The notes beneath the pieces are model-generated. The model was not told where the DNA came from and ran no database searches. It was given only the letters and a program-made list of their open reading frames with translations. The translations under genes were made by a program, and so were the position numbers. From DTBU01 sp964568845 (GTDB lineage Archaea > Thermoproteota > CALKCG01 > B24), in the NCBI GenBank assembly GCA_964568845.1, contig CAZMSC010000016.1, positions 1-37,551 of the forward strand: a DNA stretch of 37,551 nucleotides. The letters are read 5' to 3'. Positions within the stretch are counted from its first letter, which is position 1. Each line of letters starts with the position of its first letter. Shown piece by piece: positions 16,457-25,094 of this stretch.

Positions 16457-17710
16457 TTAGAGGTACCTGTAGGCTTCACTACCGTCGTCGAAACAGTAGT
16501 GTATCTTTTGATAACCTTCCATAAACTCTGACACCTTTCTACGCGTCTCCTCCACCGTTTCTTTATCAAGCAATAAGTTCGCTATTCTATCGGCTATGAA
16601 ATCCATTTCAGACTCACACATACCTAATCTAGTAACCTCTTGAACGCCAAGCCTAATACCTGAGCATTTATCTTCCTGCGGATCCCAAGGTAGAGGCATC
16701 GGGTTCACTATTACATTTGCCTCTTCAAGCTTAAAACTAGCATCCACTCCACCGTTACCACCCACGTCTACTATAACCTGATGAGACTCCGTAAACCCTT
16801 TATCGGGACATAGAGGCTTCAAACCTTTATCATAAAGGCTCTCCGCTAGAGCCTTCGCATTCCTAACAACTTGATCCGCATACTTTTCACCGAACGCTAG
16901 AAACTCACATAACGTTATAGCTAAACCTGCCACTCTATGGATATGGTGGTTATTGACCATTTGCCAAGCCGAGAAATCTATGGCAGAGCTGTATTTTCTA
17001 CGGCATAATATTATACCGCCTTGAGGTCCGAATAGAGTCTTATGTGTACTACCCGTGACAACCTCCGCGCCCTCCCTCAACGGATCTTGAAACTTTCCAC
17101 CTGCGATTAACCCTAAGACATGAGCACTATCGTACGCCAGTATTCCTCCATACTCATCGACGACTTCTTTAAGCTCTTTAACTGGGTGTGGGAAGAGTAT
17201 GTCCGATGCGCCTAGGAGGACTATTTTGGGTTTAACCCTTCTTATGAGACGTTCAGATTCTACAACGTCCACATTATACTCCTTCTGATTGAATGGTAGA
17301 GGTATCATAGCTACACCTCTCACGCGGCTACATTCTTTAAAGCTACTATGCCCTCCATCGAGGACTGTTAAAGCCGTCACAGAATCGCCTGGGTTTGTCA
17401 AAGCATTGAACATAACCAGGTTGGCTACGGTGCCGCTTATTGGAATGTAGTTGACATGCTCTACTTTGAATAGTTTTCTAGCTAGATAGCCAGTCAGCTC
17501 CTCTATGGAATCTATAAACTTACACCCTCTGTATATTCGCATATATAGGAAACCTATGGCATATCTATGCCCCAAGTCAGAGCCCATGACAAGTCTTACG
17601 TGTGGGCTCGTGATGTTTTCACTAGCTATCAGGTTTATACACTTAGACCTATACTCGTGATGTTTTTTAACATAATCTATTAAATCGTTGACTATCTTAT
17701 CGTACAACAC
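16457..17710 (-). CDS. Serine hydroxymethyltransferase-like PLP enzyme
   Basis: 417 residues of fold-type I PLP enzymes, closest in pattern to SHMT: LIASENITSPHV (27-38), GGH with PLP-stacking His121, YDSAHVLGLI with Asp194 and His197, and STHKTLFGPQGG with the PLP lysine Lys224. The conserved SHMT segment YAEGYPGKRYYGG is changed to YAIGFLYMRIYRG here (50-62). The glutamate needed for folate-dependent hydroxymethyl transfer (Glu57 in E. coli) is Ile52. It may use another pterin, or be an aldolase or other amino-acid enzyme. AGGAGG lies upstream of GTG 17710 and TTG 17707; either could start. It is divergent from the threonine operon, which fits a glycine/serine/threonine role. Confidence 0.82.
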   Translation of the reverse strand: MLYDKIVNDLIDYVKKHHEYRSKCINLIASENITSPHVRLVMGSDLGHRYAIGFLYMRIYRGCKFIDSIEELTGYLARKLFKVEHVNYIPISGTVANLVMFNALTNPGDSVTALTVLDGGHSSFKECSRVRGVAMIPLPFNQKEYNVDVVESERLIRRVKPKIVLLGASDILFPHPVKELKEVVDEYGGILAYDSAHVLGLIAGGKFQDPLREGAEVVTGSTHKTLFGPQGGIILCRRKYSSAIDFSAWQMVNNHHIHRVAGLAITLCEFLAFGEKYADQVVRNAKALAESLYDKGLKPLCPDKGFTESHQVIVDVGGNGGVDASFKLEEANVIVNPMPLPWDPQEDKCSGIRLGVQEVTRLGMCESEMDFIADRIANLLLDKETVEETRRKVSEFMEGYQKIHYCFDDGSEAYRYL

Positions 17711-17777
17711 TAAACCTCCTAAACTAGACGAAAGGAAAAAATAATTACTAAGCTTAAATAAATCTTACTTAAATTTC

Positions 17778-17784
17778 AAGGAGG
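17778..17784 (+). promoter_or_regulatory. Shine-Dalgarno fixing the thrB start
   Basis: AAGGAGG lies 7 nt upstream of the GTG at 17792. It supports GTG as the start of the first gene of the threonine operon. Confidence 0.65.
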
Positions 17785-17791
17785 CGTTTAC

Positions 17792-18703
17792 GTGAATTCG
17801 ATAAAATTGAAGTGCCCAGCTACGGTCGCCAATCTAGGAGCCGGATTCGACGTGTTTGGACTAGCTTTGAAAGAACCCTACGACATAATTGAGGTGGAAA
17901 AATCTGACAGTGGAATTGAAATACAGGTTGAAGGCTACAGCGTCCCCAAAAACCCCGAGGAGAATACCGGAGGCTACGTAGCTTTAAGAATGTTCAGAGA
18001 TTTCGCGATAAACTCCGGCGTCAAACTTAGGATAATTAAACGTATAAAACCGGGTAGCGGGCTCGGCAGCTCAGCTGCAACAGCCGCTGGAGTCGCATAC
18101 GCCCTCAACGAAATCTACCAATTAAACCTCAGTTTAGATGTTTTAGTTGAATACGCTTCGCTCGGCGAGATCGTCTCAGCCGGAACCGCACATGCAGATA
18201 ATGTCGCACCAGCATTATACGGGGGGTTTACAATGATAGCCTCCCGAGACCCTTTAAAAGTCTTATGCTTCAAGCCGCCGGAAGTCGGCATCGTCGTAGC
18301 TCTGCTACACTTCGAGAAAGGCTCTACGAGAATTGCTAGAGAGGTTCTTCCAAGACAAATCCCACTTGAACACATGGTTAAGAACGTAGCCTACGCCTCA
18401 ACGCTCGTCGCCGGAATAGTCTCTGGAAACATTGACCTGATAAAAATGGGTATGAACGATTGCGTAGTGGAGCCGGCTAGAGCTAAAGCAGGCATACTTA
18501 AAGGATTCACACTATTTAAGGACGTGGGTGTTAAGGTTGGAGCTGGCGTTGCGGCAAGCGGGGCTGGACCTGCGGTAATCGGGTTGGTCGAGAAGCATTT
18601 AGTCGACAAGCTGTACGATGCATTTGAAGATGTCTGTAAAGTTTTAGGTTTAAGCTATACAGTTTATAAAACCGAGCCTGGTAATGGTATATGCAAGCTT
18701 TAA
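17792..18703 (+). CDS. thrB: Homoserine kinase
   Basis: 303 residues of the GHMP kinase family. CPATVANLGAGFDVFGLAL (8-26) and the ATP-binding loop KPGSGLGSSAATAAG (86-100) are diagnostic for homoserine kinase. SGAGPAVIGL is the C-terminal GHMP motif. It phosphorylates L-homoserine to O-phosphohomoserine, the substrate of the threonine synthase encoded next. The GTG start is set by AAGGAGG at good spacing. It is the first gene of a four-gene operon with thrC, hom and an aspartate kinase. The SHMT-like gene is divergent across about 80 nt, so the two may share control. Confidence 0.95.
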   Translation: MNSIKLKCPATVANLGAGFDVFGLALKEPYDIIEVEKSDSGIEIQVEGYSVPKNPEENTGGYVALRMFRDFAINSGVKLRIIKRIKPGSGLGSSAATAAGVAYALNEIYQLNLSLDVLVEYASLGEIVSAGTAHADNVAPALYGGFTMIASRDPLKVLCFKPPEVGIVVALLHFEKGSTRIAREVLPRQIPLEHMVKNVAYASTLVAGIVSGNIDLIKMGMNDCVVEPARAKAGILKGFTLFKDVGVKVGAGVAASGAGPAVIGLVEKHLVDKLYDAFEDVCKVLGLSYTVYKTEPGNGICKL

Positions 18704-18719
18704 GGGAGGATGTTCATTT

Positions 18720-19943
18720 TTGAAGATTCTGTGTATGGAATGCGGCAACCCAGTAGGAATCATAGATAAAGTCTACAAATGTCCAAAATGCGGCGGTCTA
18801 CTAGATGTAGAGTACGACTACGATGCACTGGCTGAAACGGTTCAAAAACTGTGGTCTAATAGACCGCTGGGTGTTTGGAAGTATAGTGAACTTCTACCAG
18901 TTTTAGATAAAACACTTAAAGTATCGATAGGTGAAGGAGGTACAAGGCTCGTACATTGTAAGAGACTGGGTGAGAAGCTTAAACTCAAAAACCTATATGT
19001 TAAGGATGAAGGTAGCAATCCAACGGGTTCATTTAAAGATAGAGGGATGACCGTTGGCGTTACAAAAGCGCTGGAGTTTCGGGTTAGAAACCTCATATGT
19101 GCGTCGACCGGGAACACAAGTAGCTCTCTAGCGGCTTATGCGGCTAGAGCGGGTTTAAACTGCATAGTTCTAATACCATCCGGTAAGATAGCTTTAGGCA
19201 AACTCGCTCAAGCCTTAATCTACGGCGCTAAAGTGGTAGCAGTTAAGGGGAATTTCGACGACGCTCTAAGAATAGTCGTAGAGCTAAGTAGTAGACCTGA
19301 CTTCTACCTTTTAAATTCACTAAACCCCTATAGGCTTGAAGGACAGAAAACAGCGGCGTTTGAAATACATGAACAATTGGGGGGTAGGGTTCCAGACTGG
19401 CTGATAATCCCAGTCGGCAACGCTGGCAATATCTCAGCCTATTGGAAGGGATTTGAAGAACTCGCACTACTGGGCCTATCAGAGCTTAAGCCTAAGATGA
19501 TCGGCGTTCAATCTAAAGGAGCGAACCCCCTCGTCAGAGCATTCAAGGAAGGTAGAGACTTAACTCCTCTAACACAGGTGGAAACTGTTGCAACAGCCAT
19601 TAGAATAGGAAACCCCGTTAACTGGAGAAAAGCCATGAGGGCCGTTAAAAAATCCAACGGTTTATTTGAAGACGTAGATGATAACGATATTGTGGAAGCC
19701 CAGAAGACTTTAGCTAAGACTGAAGGCATATTTACGGAGCCCGCTGGGGCGGCGCCAATCGCCTACCTTATGAAGCATCGCGATGACGGCTTAATCGATG
19801 CAGATGACGTTGTAGTATGTGTAGCTACTGGCAGTGGGTTGAAAGACCCCGATACTGCCATAAGATTCTCTGAAAAACCCGCCGAGATTGAAGCAGACTC
19901 TAAAAGTATTCTCAATTACCTTAGGAGGTCTGAACTGACATGA
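18720..19943 (+). CDS. thrC: Threonine synthase
   Basis: 407 residues, PLP-dependent. It converts O-phosphohomoserine to threonine. An N-terminal zinc ribbon (Cys5, Cys8, Cys21, Cys24: CMEC...CPKC) is followed by the catalytic domain with PTGSFKDRG (PLP Lys106), ASTGNTSSSLAAYAARAG and the phosphate-binding loop VGNAGN. The start is TTG 18720, 9 nt after GGGAGG that directly follows the thrB stop. The longer frame from ATG 18684 overlaps thrB and lacks a ribosome-binding site. Its stop is overlapped by the ATG of hom, so translation is coupled. Confidence 0.95.
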   Translation: MKILCMECGNPVGIIDKVYKCPKCGGLLDVEYDYDALAETVQKLWSNRPLGVWKYSELLPVLDKTLKVSIGEGGTRLVHCKRLGEKLKLKNLYVKDEGSNPTGSFKDRGMTVGVTKALEFRVRNLICASTGNTSSSLAAYAARAGLNCIVLIPSGKIALGKLAQALIYGAKVVAVKGNFDDALRIVVELSSRPDFYLLNSLNPYRLEGQKTAAFEIHEQLGGRVPDWLIIPVGNAGNISAYWKGFEELALLGLSELKPKMIGVQSKGANPLVRAFKEGRDLTPLTQVETVATAIRIGNPVNWRKAMRAVKKSNGLFEDVDDNDIVEAQKTLAKTEGIFTEPAGAAPIAYLMKHRDDGLIDADDVVVCVATGSGLKDPDTAIRFSEKPAEIEADSKSILNYLRRSELT

Positions 19944-20992
19944 GAATTTTCATGATAGGATTTGGCGTAGTCGGTAGAGCTTTAGCTGAGAAAATAGTAT
20001 GTGAAAAAGATGGATTGGCGTCAAAGTTTGGACTTAAACCCAGGATTATAGCTATTGCCGACAGTTCGGGAGCTTTAGCTGATGAAAGGGGGGTTGATGT
20101 TAAGGAGGCTTTAGAAGCCAAGATGAAGCATGGGCATCTGGCTAAAGCCATACCTGATAAGGTCGTGAAAGCTCCTTTAGAGGAACTTATTGAAAACTTC
20201 GATTACGACGTTCTAGTAGAAACAACACCTACGAATATAGTTGATGGAGAACCCGGGTTAAGCCATATAAGGAAAGCCTTATCCATGGGTAAAAGCGTCG
20301 TAACTACTAATAAGGGACCTCTGGCATTAGCCCTACCAGCTCTCACAGAAATGGCTGATCGAAACGGAGCCATTCTCAGATTCAGTGGAACGGTTGGCGG
20401 GGGTACACCCATTCTCGATTTTGGAAGAATGTGCCAGTCTGGAGATGAAGTTGTAAAAGTTGAGGGCATTTTAAATGGAACAACAAACTACATTTTAACC
20501 AGAATGTATATTGATGGATTAGACTTTAATGAGGCGTTAATTGAGGCTCAAAAGTCTGGGTATGCTGAAAAAGACCCCTTCATGGACGTAGAGGGGTTTG
20601 ACACGGCATGTAAACTCGTGATAATAGCTAACTACGTTATGGATTTAAGAGTCACACTTAAAGACGTTGAAGTCAGAGGTATAAGAGGAGTAACCTGTAG
20701 TCAACTCAGAGAGCTCGCTAAATCCGGTAAGACAGTCAAACTCTTAGGTGTTATCGATAAAGAACACGGCTCACTGACAGTTCAGCCTAGGATAGTTGAT
20801 TTGACAGATCCCTTATGCGTCTGGGGGACGCTAAACGCCGTAACCTTCCGCATGGAGAAACTCGGGCCAGAAACCATCGTGGGTAAAGGTGCTGGAGGAG
20901 CTGAAACGGCAATAGCAATAGTAAGAGATTTAATAATCGTTAAGAGATTTTTAATGGGTAGTCTGGGGGGATTGCCTTTAAAATCGTTATGA
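19940..20992 (+). CDS. hom: Homoserine dehydrogenase (no ACT domain)
   Basis: 350 residues. An N-terminal Rossmann fold (GFGVVGRALAE, 7-17) is followed by VTTNKGPLAL and the catalytic region GYAEKDPFMDVEGFDTACK, with Lys211, Asp216, Asp221 and Lys225 as the likely substrate-site residues. It reduces aspartate semialdehyde to homoserine with NAD(P)H. It lacks the C-terminal ACT domain of bacterial feedback-regulated forms, so regulation probably rests on the aspartate kinase. The ATG overlaps the thrC stop (ATGA) and is preceded by AGGAGGT. Its own stop overlaps the aspartate kinase ATG in the same way. Confidence 0.95.
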   Translation: MRIFMIGFGVVGRALAEKIVCEKDGLASKFGLKPRIIAIADSSGALADERGVDVKEALEAKMKHGHLAKAIPDKVVKAPLEELIENFDYDVLVETTPTNIVDGEPGLSHIRKALSMGKSVVTTNKGPLALALPALTEMADRNGAILRFSGTVGGGTPILDFGRMCQSGDEVVKVEGILNGTTNYILTRMYIDGLDFNEALIEAQKSGYAEKDPFMDVEGFDTACKLVIIANYVMDLRVTLKDVEVRGIRGVTCSQLRELAKSGKTVKLLGVIDKEHGSLTVQPRIVDLTDPLCVWGTLNAVTFRMEKLGPETIVGKGAGGAETAIAIVRDLIIVKRFLMGSLGGLPLKSL

Positions 20993-22374
20993 AGTTTGGA
21001 GGGACCTCCCTAGGAGACGCCGCTAGTGTTAAACACGTAGCAGACTTAATCCATAAACACGTTCAAAGAGAGTATAAGGTGGTTGTCGTATCCTCAGCCT
21101 CCTCAGGTGTTACAGATGAGCTTTTAACAATGTGCGAGGAATCTCTTAAAGACGAGACGCGTATAGCTGATGGAGTAAACGCGCTGTTTGAGAGGCATAT
21201 AAATATGGCTAAAGCCTCCATTGAAAACGGTGAGCATTTAGACAGCGTGCTCATAATTTTAAACTCCCTTAAGAGGGAGCTTGAGAAGCTCCTACATGGA
21301 ATATACTACGTCAAGGAAGTTACGCCGAGAATCAGAGACTATGCGGCATCATTCGGAGAACTCATGTCCACACCCATACTATGGGGTTGTTTAAACAGCA
21401 TCGGTGTTAAAGCTGAATGGCTAACGGGTTGGGATGCTGGAATAGTTACAGATTCAAATTATGGAGAAGCCAGGCCCTTCATCGAATTAAGTAAACTCCA
21501 GTTAAGGAGTAAGCTCCAACCGATGATCGATAAAGGTGTTGTCCCGGTGGTTACGGGTTATATAGCTAAAAGTCAAGACGGCTCTATTACAACGCTGGGG
21601 AGAGGAGGTTCAGATTATACTGCTACCCTGATAGCTGCTGCTTTAAAGGCTGATGAAGTTTGGCTTTGGACGGATGTAGATGGTCTTATGACGGCGGATC
21701 CCAAACTAGAGCCGTCTGCTAAAACTATAGAAGAGCTCAGTTTTGAAGAAGCTGTTGAAATGGCTATTTTAGGTGTTAAAAGGATGCATCCGAGAGCCCT
21801 AGAACCAGCTATGGTAGATAATATACCGGTTAGAATTAGAAACACGTTTAATCCGGATAATCAGGGTACTTTGATCACGTCAAAGCCGATGGAAGGTAAA
21901 GATGTAGTTAAAGCTGTTACAGTAGCTAGAGATGTAGGCTTGATAAACGTTCAGGGTTTTGGTATGGTTGGAACGCCTGGGACAGCCGCTAGAATATTCC
22001 AGGTTCTTGGAAAAGCAAGCATAAACATAATGATGATCGCTCAGACTGTGAGTGAAAGCAACATATCGATCGTCATCCCCAGTAAAATGCTTATGAAAGC
22101 TGTCTCCCTCCTTGAAACGGCACTACTCGGTACGGACTTGGTGAGAAGTATAAGTTACGAGTCGGATGTAGCTGTTGTAGCTGCCATTGGGAGTGGAATG
22201 AGGGGGAAACCTGGGACAGCCGCTAGAATATTCAAAGCAGTAGCAGGTGAGGGGGTTAACGTTAGAATGATAGCTCAGGGCTCATCGGAGTTAAATATAT
22301 CGTTTGTCGTTAAAGACGTAGACTGTGAAAAAGCCGTGAGGGCAATACATAGAGAGTTTAACCTTGGAAGGTAG
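20989..22374 (+). CDS. lysC: Aspartate kinase with two ACT domains
   Basis: 461 residues. It makes aspartyl phosphate, the first step towards threonine, methionine and lysine. The kinase domain shows MKFGGTS, TPRIRDYAASFGELMS, GRGGSDYTA (204-212) and WTDVDGLMTADP. Two ACT domains follow (about 308-380 and 393-461), the usual site of threonine or lysine feedback. The ATG overlaps the hom stop (ATGA). The usual first strand begins 3-5 residues earlier. The in-frame codons upstream (IAFKIV) fit it well, but there is no ATG/GTG/TTG before a TAG at 20959, so the true start is uncertain. The two ACT domains share a 24-nt identical DNA stretch. Confidence 0.94.
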   Translation: MKFGGTSLGDAASVKHVADLIHKHVQREYKVVVVSSASSGVTDELLTMCEESLKDETRIADGVNALFERHINMAKASIENGEHLDSVLIILNSLKRELEKLLHGIYYVKEVTPRIRDYAASFGELMSTPILWGCLNSIGVKAEWLTGWDAGIVTDSNYGEARPFIELSKLQLRSKLQPMIDKGVVPVVTGYIAKSQDGSITTLGRGGSDYTATLIAAALKADEVWLWTDVDGLMTADPKLEPSAKTIEELSFEEAVEMAILGVKRMHPRALEPAMVDNIPVRIRNTFNPDNQGTLITSKPMEGKDVVKAVTVARDVGLINVQGFGMVGTPGTAARIFQVLGKASINIMMIAQTVSESNISIVIPSKMLMKAVSLLETALLGTDLVRSISYESDVAVVAAIGSGMRGKPGTAARIFKAVAGEGVNVRMIAQGSSELNISFVVKDVDCEKAVRAIHREFNLGR

Positions 22375-22375
22375 T

Positions 22376-22912
22376 TCACCATTTAAAGAGAAGCTTATAA
22401 GCCGCTAGAACAGTTTCAGCTACATCTTCCATCTTCTTAAAACTTGTATTAATCACTAGGTGGTAGTTTTTAGGGTCCAGCCAGTTTAAACCATAAAATC
22501 TCTTAACAAGATTTCCTCTCTCTTCATCGCTATGTTTAATTTCCTCCTCAGCTTCTTCAAGCGGTATACCTCTTCTTTCGGCTATTCTAGATGTTCTAAA
22601 CTTATCGTCTGCTACAAGTAGAACTTTAAAAATCCCTTCCTTCTTCAGTAGGAAGAAGGCGGATCTACCCTCAACTATAACTCTACTCTCTAGGTTAACG
22701 GTGTCTAAAACCAATCCTTCGATAATACGGTCTATTCGAATCTCTCCAGAAGATATGTATTCCTCGAAGTTGCTGAACTTCATGGCAGAATCTGCCACAA
22801 ATTTTCTTATGAAAGCTTCACTATTGAACATTTTAATCCCGGTTTTTCTAACTATTATCTCCGCTACTTCAGTACATCCAGCTCCAAGCTGACCCGCAAG
22901 AGCTATCTTCAA
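22376..22912 (-). CDS. Cytidylate-kinase-like P-loop protein
   Basis: 178 residues. The N-terminus MKIALAGQLGAGCTEVAEII is a nucleotide-binding loop in which the usual Lys before Thr is Cys (GQLGAGCT). This resembles the cytidylate_kinase-2 family, where the loop is also non-classical (GSGG). VIVEGRSAFFLL and FRTSRIAERRGIPLEEAEEEI look like the lid and arginine-rich NMP-kinase region. The C-terminus YHLVINTS fits the same family. Whether it phosphorylates CMP is not shown; in this family it is often unproven. The gene converges on the aspartate kinase gene with a 1-nt gap. It shares orientation with the TIGR00300 gene upstream (24 nt), so the two may be co-transcribed. Confidence 0.72.
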   Translation of the reverse strand: MKIALAGQLGAGCTEVAEIIVRKTGIKMFNSEAFIRKFVADSAMKFSNFEEYISSGEIRIDRIIEGLVLDTVNLESRVIVEGRSAFFLLKKEGIFKVLLVADDKFRTSRIAERRGIPLEEAEEEIKHSDEERGNLVKRFYGLNWLDPKNYHLVINTSFKKMEDVAETVLAAYKLLFKW

Positions 22913-22936
22913 AAAATCACCAATGACTTAGTTAAG

Positions 22937-24196
22937 TCATCCTCTTATTTTAAGTTTTGCAAGCTCCTCTGCAAGTATAGGCAGAAACGTTCCGACGTCT
23001 GAAACCACCCCTAAAGCTTGAGCAGACCCCCTATCTAGAAGTTTAATTAAAGTAGCTGGGTTGATGTCCACGCAGACGACTTTAACAGTGGAAGGTAGCA
23101 TATTGCCCACCGCTATAGAGTGTAACATAGTCGCGAGCATTAGAACAATACTTGCATCTTTAAGATAAGACCTGTAAAGCTTCTGAGCCTCTACCACGTC
23201 TGTAATGACATCTGGTAGTGGGCCGTCGTCTCTTATAGACCCGGCCAACACGTATGGGACACCGTTTACGACACACTCATAGAAGATCCCTGACTTTACA
23301 ATACCCTTAGCAACGGCATCTTTTATAGACCCGGCTTTCATAACCTCGTTTATAGCGGCGAGGTGGTTCCTATTGCTTCCAGCAACGGTTTTACCGTTTT
23401 TCACAGACATTCCTAGAGACGTCCCGAATAGATTGTACTCGATGTCGTGAACAGCTAGAGCATTACCTGAGAGAATAGCATCTACAAACCCCATCCTTAT
23501 GATCTTAGCTAGAGCCTCATCAGCACCCGTATGCACGACTGCTGGACCGGCCACTACGACGATTTTACCATTAGACTTCTTAATCTTAACCATATCCTCC
23601 GCTATCACTCTAATTATCGAAGTTGAAGGCTTCTCAGGTGAACTTCTGCTAGTCATAAACTCGAATATTCCAGACCCCTCTCGAGGATATTCTGGAGGTT
23701 TGACTCTAACCCCTCTCTCACCCACGACTATCAAATCTCCGGCTTTAACATCCCTTATAGATTTACAGTATGCTCTACCTGAAGATGGATCTACCGATAT
23801 TACCTTATCCATACATATACCTTCGACTTCAAGCCAATTGCCTTTAAAGTACACGTAGGTTGGATGGTTTGTAGTCACGTAGAAACCGTCTGGCAAAACC
23901 ATGTCTGCTGGAGCATCTTTAAGTTGAACTTCTTCAGGAGTAGGTGTAACAGCTCCAAGACGGTAAACCTCTTTCAGAATCGTTTCGAGGTGCCGTCTAC
24001 TTCTACCTTTAATCAGCAATTTTGCATAACTTGTCTCAGTTTTACGTCTACCTATTCGAAACTCCAATACTTCGAAATCGCCGCCAAGATCCATTATCAA
24101 ATCGAAGATTTTCGGAAGTATCAAAGAATCTATAAGATGGCCTTCTAGTTCAACTTCTTGGGAGACTTCTTCGCTACTATTCTGGAAAACGGTCAC
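22937..24196 (-). CDS. TIGR00300 family protein (LOR/SDH domain), possible ornithine cyclodeaminase
   Basis: 419 residues. The N-terminal part begins VELEGHLIDSLILPKIFDLIMDLGGDFEVLEF, the hallmark of the TIGR00300/LOR-SDH conserved domain. The C-terminal half has Rossmann-like motifs (VVVAGPAVVHTGAD, SGNALAVHDIEYNLFGTSLG, DVGTFLP). Relatives form the C-terminal part of cyanobacterial AgrE/ArgZ. A methanogen member has been reported to convert ornithine to proline with NAD, so an archaeal ornithine cyclodeaminase is the best guess. The start is GTG 24196, with GAGGG immediately upstream. ATTATAAAAG (about 24253-24262) on its strand is the likely TATA box. Confidence 0.8.
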   Translation of the reverse strand: MTVFQNSSEEVSQEVELEGHLIDSLILPKIFDLIMDLGGDFEVLEFRIGRRKTETSYAKLLIKGRSRRHLETILKEVYRLGAVTPTPEEVQLKDAPADMVLPDGFYVTTNHPTYVYFKGNWLEVEGICMDKVISVDPSSGRAYCKSIRDVKAGDLIVVGERGVRVKPPEYPREGSGIFEFMTSRSSPEKPSTSIIRVIAEDMVKIKKSNGKIVVVAGPAVVHTGADEALAKIIRMGFVDAILSGNALAVHDIEYNLFGTSLGMSVKNGKTVAGSNRNHLAAINEVMKAGSIKDAVAKGIVKSGIFYECVVNGVPYVLAGSIRDDGPLPDVITDVVEAQKLYRSYLKDASIVLMLATMLHSIAVGNMLPSTVKVVCVDINPATLIKLLDRGSAQALGVVSDVGTFLPILAEELAKLKIRG

Positions 24197-24285
24197 CCCT
24201 CACGATAACCACCATGAAACATCATATGAGTAGAACTGGGGATTATTTAACTTTTATAATTTTACAGGTTGAAAAAATATAAGGG

Positions 24286-25056
24286 TTAACCTATATAGAA
24301 TACTACGTGTACGGTCACTGTAATTTCAGCCTCACCTGGAAGTATTGGGGTTGTTGCAGATACCACGCTTAAGGACTCGTATTGGATTACTCCATAGCCT
24401 GATACATCTACAACCTCTACGCTTTTGACGCCAGTAATCGACATGTCTAAAGGCTCTAGCGCAGCCTCAGCCTTACGTTTAGCGTCTTCAACAGCCATAG
24501 ATATTAGCGTTAGTTTAGTACCATTCATAAGCTCGTTTGAGACGGAAAACCATACACCGTCAATGCGATTAATGCCATTTGCTACGGCAGTATCTATCAG
24601 TAAACCTACTATTTCAAGCTTCTTAGTTGTGACCGTTATCGTATTCACGGCTTTATAACCTGTTAAAACGGGCGGTTTATCCGTCGGATAGAAGTATTGA
24701 GGATATATGCTTAGAGTCGTCGTTTTAAGCTCTCTATCCTCTAAACCGAGCTTCTTTATCGCATCTATGACTTTATTCATAAGCTCACTGTTTTTAGATA
24801 AAGCCTCAGAGGCGTTTTCAGCCTCAGTCTCTACTGTAAGTCTCACTGAGACTTGATCTGGTTTGATGGTTATGAGACCTAAACCACTGACTGATAAGGT
24901 GGACCTGTTTTCTCCTACATCTCCGGCGACTGTTTTCAGAGTTTTAGGAGGGAGCACAATCAACGTTACCAATGTTACTGAAAGCACCATCACTGCTAGT
25001 GTCAGAAAAACCATTTTAAACTTTCCACTGACCATTCTGAAAACCAATTCATACAT
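24286..25056 (-). CDS. SIMPL (DUF541) domain membrane-anchored protein
   Basis: 256 residues. One N-terminal membrane helix (about 14-36, FKMVFLTLAVMVLSVTLVTLIVL) is followed by an extracytoplasmic SIMPL domain. The domain shows LSVSGLGLITIKPDQVSVRLTVETEAENASEALS near its start, GYKAVNTITVTTKKLEIVGLLIDTAVANG in the middle, AVEDAKRKAEAAL later, and a C-terminal ITVTVHVVFYIG strand. SIMPL proteins are widespread, possibly periplasmic or surface stress-related factors; their biochemical role is unclear. The start is ATG 25056, and a 14-bp palindrome lies about 40 nt upstream. It has its own unit upstream of the TIGR00300 gene on the same strand. Confidence 0.88.
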   Translation of the reverse strand: MYELVFRMVSGKFKMVFLTLAVMVLSVTLVTLIVLPPKTLKTVAGDVGENRSTLSVSGLGLITIKPDQVSVRLTVETEAENASEALSKNSELMNKVIDAIKKLGLEDRELKTTTLSIYPQYFYPTDKPPVLTGYKAVNTITVTTKKLEIVGLLIDTAVANGINRIDGVWFSVSNELMNGTKLTLISMAVEDAKRKAEAALEPLDMSITGVKSVEVVDVSGYGVIQYESLSVVSATTPILPGEAEITVTVHVVFYIG

Positions 25057-25094
25057 AGAGCAAATCGACGTAAATAACCTATCCCATTGAACGG

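Noticed and set aside
18684..18719. Longer threonine synthase starting at ATG 18684
   Set aside because: The extra 12 residues overlap the end of thrB and have no ribosome-binding site. TTG 18720 has GGGAGG at proper spacing, and the protein aligns from there.
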